From positions 62,001-126,000 of the forward strand of contig CAWKIA010000036.1 of NCBI GenBank assembly GCA_963849635.1: a stretch of DNA of 64,000 nucleotides. The letters run 5' to 3'. The position numbers and the translations under genes are program-made. This document shows, piece after piece, positions 58,005 through 64,000 of the stretch (its first letter is position 1; every line of letters starts with the position of its first letter). The notes under the pieces are model-generated. The model was not told the origin of the DNA and made no database searches. It saw only the letters and a program-made list of their open reading frames with translations. Origin of the DNA: CAVRUD01 sp963849635 (GTDB lineage Bacteria; Chloroflexota; Chloroflexia; Thermomicrobiales; UBA6265).

Positions 58005-60776
58005 TCATGCCGCCTGCGGGCTGGGTTGCGGCGCCACCTGCGCGGCGACCTGGGGTGCCGGCTGCGCCCCGCGCCGAGCGAAGTAGAACTTGATCGCTTC
58101 TTCTACCACCAGCAAGATCAACGCGACCCCAAGGCAGATGAGCCATTGGTTCAGCGTGAGCGAGACGGTGCTGAAGATCCGCTGGAAGAGCCCGATCTCC
58201 GTGGAGAGGATGGTCAACAGGAGCGCGATCGCGATCAAGCGCAGTTGTCGTCCATGGGGCAATGCCTCACGATTGAAGACCGTTCCGCGTTCGTCCCGCA
58301 CGCAGAAGGTCAAGACGATGTGGAACAAGGAGAGTGCCGTCAGCAGCATCGTGGTTGCGACCGCCGCGCCCTTGTCGTCGTCGACGGCCGTGTAGATGCC
58401 GAGAACGCCGACCATCATGATCAGCCCTTGCACGGTGATGCGGATCCACTGCGCCCTCGTGAAGACCGGCGCGGCAAGGGGCCGAGGTTTGCGCTCCATC
58501 AAGCCGGGAGTCGGGATGTCGAATCCCAGCGCGATGGCGAGCGGGATGTCGATTGCAAAGTTCAACCACAGGATCTGCAGCGGATCGAGCGGCGTACCGT
58601 TGGCGATGTTGAAGATCGTCGCGCCGAGGAAGACCGCGATGAAGGCGACCAGGGTCGCCATCTGGAACCGCAGATACTTCATCAGGTTGTCGTAGAGCGA
58701 CCGGCCGAACTCGACCGCCTTCACGATGGTGGCGAAGTTGTCATCGGTCAGGATCATCACCGCCGCGCCCTTAGAGACCTCGGTGCCGGTAATGCCCATG
58801 GCAACGCCGATGTCGGCCTTCTTCAGCGCCGGCGCGTCGTTGACTCCGTCGCCCGTCATCGCGACGACCTCTTGCGCCTTCTGCAGCGTCGTCACCAGGC
58901 GGACTTTGTCTTCGGGAGCGACGCGGGCGATCACGCCAATTTCGGGGATCTGCCTCGTCAGTTCCTCGTCGCTCATCGCCGCGAACTCAGCACCGGTGAT
59001 CGCCCTGCCCTCAATCCCGAGCTCTGCGCCGATCGCGGCGGCGGTGGTGGCGTGATCACCGGTGATCATGCGAACGCGGATGCCGGCGCTCTTGCAGTCG
59101 GCGATGGCCAACTTCGCTTCTGCGCGCGGTGGGTCGACGATGCCGACCATCGCCAGCAGCGTCAGGTCCTGGACGAGGTCAATCAGGTTGCCGTTCGGAT
59201 TGAAGGTCGCGGGGTCAAAATCGCGCTCGGCAACGACCATGATGCGCTGACCCGCGGCGGCAATGCGGTCGTTCTCGTCCAGTGCGACTTGACGATTCTG
59301 GTCGTTGACGGGTAGGCGCTCGCCGTTAAGCCCGCGGAACCAGCTGGAACGGGAAATCAGGATGTCCGGTGCGCCCTTGACGAAGCCGCGTACGACTGGC
59401 TTGCCGGCGGCATCGGTCATATTGTGAAAAGTTGCCATAAATTTGTAAGCGGCATCGAACGGGACCTCGGCGATGCGCGGGTACGTTCGCCGGGTCTCGT
59501 CGAGATCGAGCCCGCCCTTTGCCGCCAGGACGATCAGCGCTCCTTCGGTGGGATCACCGATCAACCGTTCTCCGTCCAGCGTGGCGTCGGCGCAGAGGGC
59601 CATCGGCAGCAGATAGGGATCCAGGTCATGTTCTGCCCCGCCCGGGCGCAGGATCTGTCCTTCTGTGCTGTATCCCTCGCCGGAGATCTTGAAGCGGTTG
59701 CCCTGACCGGGAACAACCAGTTCTCGCGCGGTCATCTTGTTGAGCGTCAGGGTGCCGGTCTTGTCCGAACAGATGGCGGAGGTCGAGCCCAGCGTCTCCA
59801 CCGCCGGCAACCGTTTCATGATCGCGCCGCGTTCGGCGAGCGCGCGGGTACCAAACGAGAGGAGTGTCGTCACCACCGCGGGCAGACCTGTCGGGATGGC
59901 GGCGACTGCCAGGGCGACACCGGTGATGAACAATTCGTCCAGCGACTGATCGCGCGCCAGGCCGACCAGGACGATCACCGCGAGTGCCAGGGCGGCGACC
60001 GCGGTAATGACCTTCGTCAGCTCGTCGAGCTTCTTCTGCAGGGGCGTCTTGTCCGTCTCGGTCGCGTTGAGCATTGCACCGATGTGGCCGATCTCGGTGT
60101 TCATGCCGGTGCCGGTGACGATCATTTCCCCACGGCCGCGCGTGACCGAGGTGTTCATGTAGGCCATGCAGGCGCGGTCGCCGAGCGCGACCTCCGGCTT
60201 GTCGATGGTGGCGACGTCTTTGGAGACCGGTACGCTCTCGCCTGTTAGCGTGCCTTCTTCGATCTCGACGGTTGCCGCAACGAACAACCGGCCGTCAGCA
60301 GGAACGAGATTGCCCGCCTCCATGAGCACGACGTCGCCGGGCACGATCTCCGTGGCATCGAGCTCCACGGGCTGTCCGTCCCGGCGAACCCGTGCAATGG
60401 TTTCCATCATCCCCTGGAGCGCTGACAGGCTCGCCTCGGCCTTCGCCTCCTGGTGCAACCCCATCACGGCATTGACCACGGTGAGACCGATCAGCACCAG
60501 CGTGGTGCCGAGATCCTGGGTGACTATTTGGTTGATGACGCCGGCGCCCAGCAGGACCATCTGCATGAGGTCCTGATACTGGCGGAGGAACGCCTGCAGG
60601 CCAGACTCCTTCTTACCCTCCGCCATCTGGTTTGGGCCGAATTTCGTCAGCCGGGATTGCGCTTCGGCGGCGCTCAATCCCGTTGCCGGATCGACGCCAA
60701 GTTTTTCGGCAACCTGGGTCGGGTTCAGGCGATACCAAGCCACGTCCTGTGCATCGGGCTTCGCTGCATCTGCCAT
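58005..60776 (-). CDS. P2-type cation-transporting ATPase lacking the usual PEGL glutamate
   Basis: The protein has 923 residues from ATG 60776 with GGGAGG upstream. It has the cation-ATPase N-terminal domain (WYRLNPTQVAEKLGVD), actuator TGES (EEGTLTGESVPV), phosphorylation site CSDKTGTLT, hinge GDGVNDAPALKKADIGVAMG and 10 TM helices. TM4 reads AAIPTGLPAVVTT, where Ca2+ pumps have PEGLPA and H+ pumps PVALPA, so the site-II Glu is Thr. TM6 keeps Asn and Asp (LWLNFAIDIPLA). The ion is therefore uncertain: Ca2+, Na+/K+ or other. A short leader ORF and hairpin precede it. Confidence 0.92.
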   Translation of the reverse strand: MADAAKPDAQDVAWYRLNPTQVAEKLGVDPATGLSAAEAQSRLTKFGPNQMAEGKKESGLQAFLRQYQDLMQMVLLGAGVINQIVTQDLGTTLVLIGLTVVNAVMGLHQEAKAEASLSALQGMMETIARVRRDGQPVELDATEIVPGDVVLMEAGNLVPADGRLFVAATVEIEEGTLTGESVPVSKDVATIDKPEVALGDRACMAYMNTSVTRGRGEMIVTGTGMNTEIGHIGAMLNATETDKTPLQKKLDELTKVITAVAALALAVIVLVGLARDQSLDELFITGVALAVAAIPTGLPAVVTTLLSFGTRALAERGAIMKRLPAVETLGSTSAICSDKTGTLTLNKMTARELVVPGQGNRFKISGEGYSTEGQILRPGGAEHDLDPYLLPMALCADATLDGERLIGDPTEGALIVLAAKGGLDLDETRRTYPRIAEVPFDAAYKFMATFHNMTDAAGKPVVRGFVKGAPDILISRSSWFRGLNGERLPVNDQNRQVALDENDRIAAAGQRIMVVAERDFDPATFNPNGNLIDLVQDLTLLAMVGIVDPPRAEAKLAIADCKSAGIRVRMITGDHATTAAAIGAELGIEGRAITGAEFAAMSDEELTRQIPEIGVIARVAPEDKVRLVTTLQKAQEVVAMTGDGVNDAPALKKADIGVAMGITGTEVSKGAAVMILTDDNFATIVKAVEFGRSLYDNLMKYLRFQMATLVAFIAVFLGATIFNIANGTPLDPLQILWLNFAIDIPLAIALGFDIPTPGLMERKPRPLAAPVFTRAQWIRITVQGLIMMVGVLGIYTAVDDDKGAAVATTMLLTALSLFHIVLTFCVRDERGTVFNREALPHGRQLRLIAIALLLTILSTEIGLFQRIFSTVSLTLNQWLICLGVALILLVVEEAIKFYFARRGAQPAPQVAAQVAPQPSPQAA

Positions 60777-60796
60777 GCTGCCTCCCTCTCCTCTAA

Positions 60797-60823
60797 CGGC
60801 GGGCGCCAGCATGGCGCCCGCCG
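60797..60823 (-). promoter_or_regulatory. 11-bp perfect hairpin between leader ORF and P-type ATPase
   Basis: CGGCGGGCGCC (60797-60807) pairs with GGCGCCCGCCG (60813-60823), loop AGCAT. On the transcript it lies 5 nt after the leader ORF stop and 20 nt before the ATPase start, which fits an attenuator or a ribosome-access switch. No U-run follows. Confidence 0.5.
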
Positions 60824-60827
60824 GGTC

Positions 60828-60875
60828 TTACCGTCCCGAGTTGTGGTAGTCCGAACCCTTCACATCCATCAACAT
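60828..60875 (-). CDS. Possible 15-residue leader peptide upstream of the P-type ATPase
   Basis: The ORF reads MLMDVKGSDYHNSGR and is preceded by AAGGAGGGGAGAG, the strongest Shine-Dalgarno match in this part of the window, 5-10 nt before the ATG. A GC-rich hairpin and then the ATPase ribosome binding site follow. This is the layout of regulatory leader peptides ahead of cation transporters such as mgtA, but sequence similarity to those is not seen. It lies directly after the end of a dead FGE gene, so chance is possible. Confidence 0.4.
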   Translation of the reverse strand: MLMDVKGSDYHNSGR

Positions 60876-61487
60876 GCGGCTCTCCCCTCCTTGAGGAGAT
60901 TCCGCAACGGGAAGCATCCCCGCCAGGTATTCGCCATTGCTCGACCGTCGGGATATTCGGCATTGCCCCAAGGAAAGCCGCCTGTTCGAGTCCACCTCGT
61001 GACGCGTACTCCCACTCCGCCTCGGTCGGCAATGTCTTGCGGCCCAGGACGATAGCCTCCGAAGTTCTCAAGGTAATCTGGACAACCGGATATGACTCCG
61101 CGCTCCTCGATCGAGCTTGTCCGTGGGGACGCCTCCAATGGGCGCGCTGGCAAAAGTTCCACCATGTAGTGCCTAGGAATCCGGCAGCATCTGACCTAGC
61201 GGTTGCGTAAACACGCGGCCACCCGGCACGAGCAGGTTCGCCGTGGCGTCCGGATATCGGTCCGGGCAACGCGGTCGTTCGGCGACAGTGACGTAGCCTG
61301 TGGCAGCCACGAAACCGGCGAACTGTTCGTTCGTGACCGGAGTAGGGTCGATCCAGAAGCCGCCCACCGTCGTTCGGTGAACTGGCTGCTCCTCGGGATA
61401 GGTGTGATTCGAACCCATCCAGAACGTCCCGCCTGGGACCCGGACCATCGTGGCGGTTGGCGTGGGCGCGGTGGTCATTGCCGTCAT
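60870..61487 (-). pseudogene. Formylglycine-generating-enzyme (FGE/SUMF1-like) gene, fragmented
   Basis: From ATG 61487 the first frame gives VRVPGGTFWMGSNHTYPEEQPVHRT and FWIDPTPVTNEQFAGFV, the FGE start, and ends in a stop at 61173. The continuation is spread over other frames: WWNFCQRAHWRRPHGQ, then GRKTLPTEAEWEYASRGGLEQAAF, then WGNAEYPDGRAMANTWRGCFPLRNL. After that the last ~80 residues, including the catalytic Cys region, are missing. At least three frameshifts and a 3' truncation mean a pseudogene. The intact enzyme would convert a sulfatase Cys to formylglycine; no sulfatase is in the window. Confidence 0.8.
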
Positions 61488-61677
61488 TGTGCGTCTACAG
61501 ACCTCATGCTCTGGCGATAGCCTCACCGGCGGTCCGGCCGGCAACCTCAAACGCTCGTGAGAGCCCACGCCGATTCGAACCGCTCTGGAGAGGTCTGCTG
61601 CCTATTAAGACGCCACGCCCTCATGTAGAACGTAATGATGGAGCGGTTCACGATGAACTCAGCTTGGGCGTGAAGGG

Positions 61678-61708
61678 GTCGTATCGTCAGCGGTCCAAGG
61701 GCGTATTC
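61678..61708 (-). promoter_or_regulatory. Bipartite 31-bp motif, copy 11, upstream of the FGE pseudogene
   Basis: On the minus strand: GAATAC, GCCCTTGG, 11 nt including TGACGA, then TACGAC and CCC. All three blocks are perfect consensus. It ends 190 bp before the FGE start and also lies 204 bp upstream of the rightward DUF1269 gene at 61912. Two TACGACC half-sites (61798-61830) lie nearer that gene. Confidence 0.6.
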
Positions 61709-61911
61709 AGGGCTGGGGCGACCAAGACGGTGAGGAAAAGTGAGGGGCTGTCGTCGCCGGAGGACTGCACTGACCTGGTGAAGCCCCACGCACGGCTACG
61801 ACCAACGACGGATGCAGCTACGACCAGCATCCCCGTAGGCTCGGAATGCGGGCGAGTCCGATCGGCACGGGCTCCGCGCTTTCGCGTCAGGAACATCGGG
61901 AGGGATATTGA

Positions 61912-62394
61912 ATGAGCACGTTGATCGCCATCGCATATCCGGATGAGCTCACCGCTAGACGGGCTCTCGCAAAGCTGAACGAGCTCCAGAAGCAACAATT
62001 AATTCAAATCGACGACGCGGTGATCGCCCACCATGCGGGTGACAAGATCAAACTCGAGCAGGCGATCAGCACGACCGCCACCGGCGCTGCCGGCGGGGCC
62101 CTGTGGGGCGGCCTCTTTGGTCTGATCTTCCTTATGCCGATCGCGGGCATGGCAATCGGCGCCGCGACTGGCGCCGTGGCAGGGCACTTTACCGACATCG
62201 GTATCGACGACAAGTTCGTCAAGGAAGTCGGAGCCAAGGTCACGCCTGGCAAGGCTGCACTGGTCCTTCTGATCCGCTCGGCGACGTCGGACCGAGTCGT
62301 CGCCGAGATGAAAAAGGAAAACCTGGGCGGCGAGCTCATGCAGTCCAACCTCTCAGCGGAGGACGAGGCGAAACTGATCGCTGCCGCCGCCTAA
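61912..62394 (+). CDS. DUF1269-family protein with glycine-zipper membrane segment, copy 2
   Basis: The protein has 160 residues from ATG 61912, with GGGAGGG upstream. The N-terminal part (LIAIAYPDELTARRALAKLNEL, LIQIDDAVIAHHAGDKIKL) is followed by a Gly/Ala-rich membrane hairpin (GAAGGALWGGLFGLIFLMPIAGMAIGAATGAVAG). The soluble end (AALVLLIRSATSDRVVAEMK, LMQSNLSAEDEAKL) is the canonical DUF1269 tail. It is closer to the family norm than the copy at 24568. Function unknown; these proteins recur in stress and anaerobiosis gene sets. Confidence 0.88.
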   Translation: MSTLIAIAYPDELTARRALAKLNELQKQQLIQIDDAVIAHHAGDKIKLEQAISTTATGAAGGALWGGLFGLIFLMPIAGMAIGAATGAVAGHFTDIGIDDKFVKEVGAKVTPGKAALVLLIRSATSDRVVAEMKKENLGGELMQSNLSAEDEAKLIAAAA

Positions 62395-62488
62395 GACGTC
62401 GACCCTGCAGGTGGTCGTCCCAAGCGTTCACTGCGGCGATCGATGTCGTTCAATTCGAAGGTGACCGGATTCTAGCGGATCCGATCAG

Positions 62489-62534
62489 CGCCAACAGGAG
62501 GCCGGCGGCTAAACCCGCCGGCCTCCTGTTGGCG
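62489..62534. terminator. Perfect 20-bp inverted repeat downstream of DUF1269 copy 2
   Basis: Stem arms are at 62489-62508 and 62515-62534, loop CTAAAC; the arms begin CGCCAACAGG and end CCTGTTGGCG. Flanking GATCCG/CGGATC extends the stem. It is 95 bp after the DUF1269 stop, so it is a strong transcript end, but without a U-run. No gene is seen between 62395 and 62921. Confidence 0.65.
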
Positions 62535-62848
62535 TCGGATCGAGTTCACCTGCTATTCGACCTCAAGAGCACGCACCGGGGATTAGACAGAGCAACCCGG
62601 CCGACTGGCATTCCCGGCTCTTCGACTCCCGGGCCGTCTTTTACGATTACAGGATTAAACCGAACGTCGAGGCCACATGCTGTGCCTCGATTGCGGGAAG
62701 AACTGGGCACGGCCGCTAATCGGTGATTTACTCGGACGACAGGTTGTATGGGGAGTGATGTGCATGCCTTGCCGTCCATTAGATGGCGATGTAATTTTAA
62801 ATTTGGTAACCTCGAACCTCTCGACGAGAATAACGTTTTTCTAATAAC

Positions 62849-62876
62849 TTGACGTAAGCGATAATCTCTCTAAAGT
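62849..62876 (+). promoter_or_regulatory. Sigma-70-like promoter for the response regulator gene
   Basis: TTGACG (62849-62854), a 16-nt spacer and TAAAGT (62871-62876) lie 45 bp before ATG 62922. The preceding 80 bp are AT-rich, unlike the rest of the window. This is the best conventional promoter I could find, and it lacks the 31-bp motif. Confidence 0.45.
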
Positions 62877-62921
62877 GTACTGCCTACGATGAAAAGGCGC
62901 GTCGATCAGTGAGCGCAACCA

Positions 62922-63650
62922 ATGACGGCAGGACGGTCAGGCAACAAGCGACCAACGGACTTTCGCGGTGAGACCGCTCGCGGCGTGAGGCGGGGTGATG
63001 CGATCGACATCATGCTCATCGACGACCACGACATCGTGCGGCGTGGCCTGAGGAGTCTCATCGAATCCAACTCCGGCTGGCGCGTCAGCTGCGAAGCAGC
63101 TACCGGTCGAGAGGCACTCGCGTTGCTGAAAACGTGTCACGCCGACGTCGTGGTGACCGATCTCGGCCTGCCGGAATTGAACGGGCTGATGCTAGTTCGG
63201 AAGATTCGCCGGATGGTACCGGCCCCTGAGGTCGTCGTCTTCTCGATGTACGAGACGGAATTTCTCGTTCGCGAGGTGATCGCGATGGGTGCGCGAGGTT
63301 ACGTCTTGAAGTCAGACGCGGCGCGGCATCTGACGGAGGCCATCGAAGCTGCGGTCGAGGGCAAGCCCTATGTTTCGCCGACGATAGCGGTCAAGATCCG
63401 AGACATCCTCGCGGACCATGCAGACCATCAGATCGGACCAGGCCCTGCGGGGCGGCCGCTGACGTTTCGACAACAGGAGATCATCCAGCTTCTGGCCGAA
63501 GGAAAGTCCAACAAAGAGATCGCGATCGCACTGTCGATCAGCGTCAAGACGGTCGAAACCCACCGAAGCGCGATCATGCGCAATCTCGGACTTAATTCGA
63601 TCGTCGATCTGGTCCGATACGCCGTCCAGAATGGCATCACGCATTTCTGA
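62922..63650 (+). CDS. NarL/LuxR-family response regulator
   Basis: The protein has 242 residues from ATG 62922; the first ~25 residues are an extra basic stretch, and ATG 63012 (MLIDDHDIV) is an alternative start with a weaker site. The receiver domain has the acidic pair IDDHD, phospho-Asp in VVVTDLGLPELNG and Lys in GYVLKSD. The LuxR helix-turn-helix is LTFRQQEIIQLLAEGKSNKEIAIALSISVKTVETHR near residue 175. It is the type of regulator driven by HisKA_3 kinases, and such a kinase is encoded at 53001-55244. A natural candidate to bind the recurring 31-bp motif, though this is only inference. Confidence 0.93.
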   Translation: MTAGRSGNKRPTDFRGETARGVRRGDAIDIMLIDDHDIVRRGLRSLIESNSGWRVSCEAATGREALALLKTCHADVVVTDLGLPELNGLMLVRKIRRMVPAPEVVVFSMYETEFLVREVIAMGARGYVLKSDAARHLTEAIEAAVEGKPYVSPTIAVKIRDILADHADHQIGPGPAGRPLTFRQQEIIQLLAEGKSNKEIAIALSISVKTVETHRSAIMRNLGLNSIVDLVRYAVQNGITHF

Positions 63651-63800
63651 TCCCGGAGGCGCGTCCTGGCATGTGTGGATGTCCGTTGGCGCATCCAGTT
63701 GGTCCCCGTGGAGGACAAAGCGTTGTTCTTGCGTGCGCCAGTCAGTGACCGCAGTGCTTGGCACGAAGTAGAGAGATGCGGCATCATTCCAGGAGTTTTA

Positions 63801-63922
63801 GAGCGTCTATCAAAACCCGCTGTTGCCGTCGGTCGTGCTCAGTCCCGGAGGGACGTCCGACAGGTAGCCCCCGACTTTAGTCCCGGGTGGAGCCGCCGAC
63901 CGAGCGGTTTTGACAGGCGCTC
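63801..63922 (+). repeat. MITE-like 122-bp repeat, copy 2
   Basis: Terminal inverted repeats are GAGCGTCTATCAAAACC (63801-63817) and GGTTTTGACAGGCGCTC (63906-63922). The inner text CGGTCGTGCTCAGTC, CGGAGGGAC and GGAGCCGCC matches the element at 39427-39548, which is inverted relative to it and the same length. No ORF inside. The last 78 bp of the window after it have no recognisable feature. Confidence 0.7.
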
Positions 63923-64000
63923 TTTGGCCGCGCACTTCCGTCAAAAGTACTACGGGAACTACAGGAAATCCCCGATGCTGGAACTCCACAAAGCAGTTAG

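Noticed and set aside
57885..59315. Long antisense ORF (476 codons) opposite the P-type ATPase
   Set aside because: The sense strand has all P-type ATPase motifs. The antisense text is rich in Asp/Arg/Gln/His, typical of a shadow frame.
61678..61708. The 31-bp motif as a mobile repeat (REP) instead of a regulatory site
   Set aside because: Inner bases vary freely while three blocks, the 19-nt gap and orientation towards the start codon are kept in ten cases. A mobile repeat would show uniform identity and mixed orientation. Not fully excluded without a genome-wide search.

Overview
The window is 64 kb of high-GC bacterial DNA with no rRNA, tRNA or CRISPR array that I can see. Gene content points to a Chloroflexota bacterium, most likely of the Thermomicrobia/Sphaerobacter type: a sugar ABC operon with a dimethylformamidase-like protein, many secreted Ala/Thr-rich proteins, a multi-PAS NarL-type kinase and short intergenic palindromes. 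This placement is an inference from content, not a measured phylogeny.

Layout. (a) 1-13.1 kb is a sugar-catabolism locus around a DeoR-type regulator. A leftward operon holds a broken ribose-type ABC transporter, a dimethylformamidase-like gene and an SDR. A rightward operon holds a 2-hydroxyacid dehydrogenase, an FGGY kinase very like the autoinducer-2 kinase LsrK, a class II aldolase and a DSD1-type PLP enzyme. Similar operator-like sites lie in front of both operons. (b) 13.5-23.5 kb has a membrane-anchored alkaline-phosphatase-superfamily enzyme, then a rightward run of two large glycosidases (GH63-like and debranching-enzyme type), a K+ channel and a membrane protein. (c) 23.6-42.8 kb is a mosaic of small membrane and secreted proteins, an AI-2E family transporter, a GH15 enzyme, an MFS pump, three DUF4239-like genes (one dead) and a fused double ketoacyl synthase III. 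(d) 43-52.6 kb is a complete arginine deiminase operon (arcA, a YfcC/ArcD-type carrier, arcB, arcC) with an NhaC-type antiporter and an MscS channel inside it. An APC permease follows. (e) 53-63.7 kb has a four-PAS histidine kinase, a broken ZIP transporter, PPK2, a P-type ATPase with a possible leader peptide, a DUF1269 protein and a LuxR/NarL-type response regulator.

The most interesting signal is a 31-bp bipartite motif, GAATAC + GCCCTTGG-like core + 11 nt + TACRAC, found at eleven intergenic places between 15.8 and 61.7 kb. Ten copies point at the next start codon 60-250 bp away. They sit in front of the arginine deiminase operon, the APC permease, the MFS/GH15/MarC genes, both members of a small two-TM protein family and others. 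This looks like an undescribed promoter or operator that joins (b)-(e) into one regulon, plausibly an energy/stress response; the NarL-type kinase and regulator here are candidate controllers.

At least seven genes carry frameshifts (DMFase-like, GNAT, aldolase, two DUF4239 genes, ZIP, FGE). Most are rescued by removing one base, which suggests assembly indels, but the SBP/permease deletion, the FGE and M20 remnants and the second DUF4239 copy look like true decay. Two 122-bp MITE-like repeats and two paired-palindrome elements lie in intergenic DNA.
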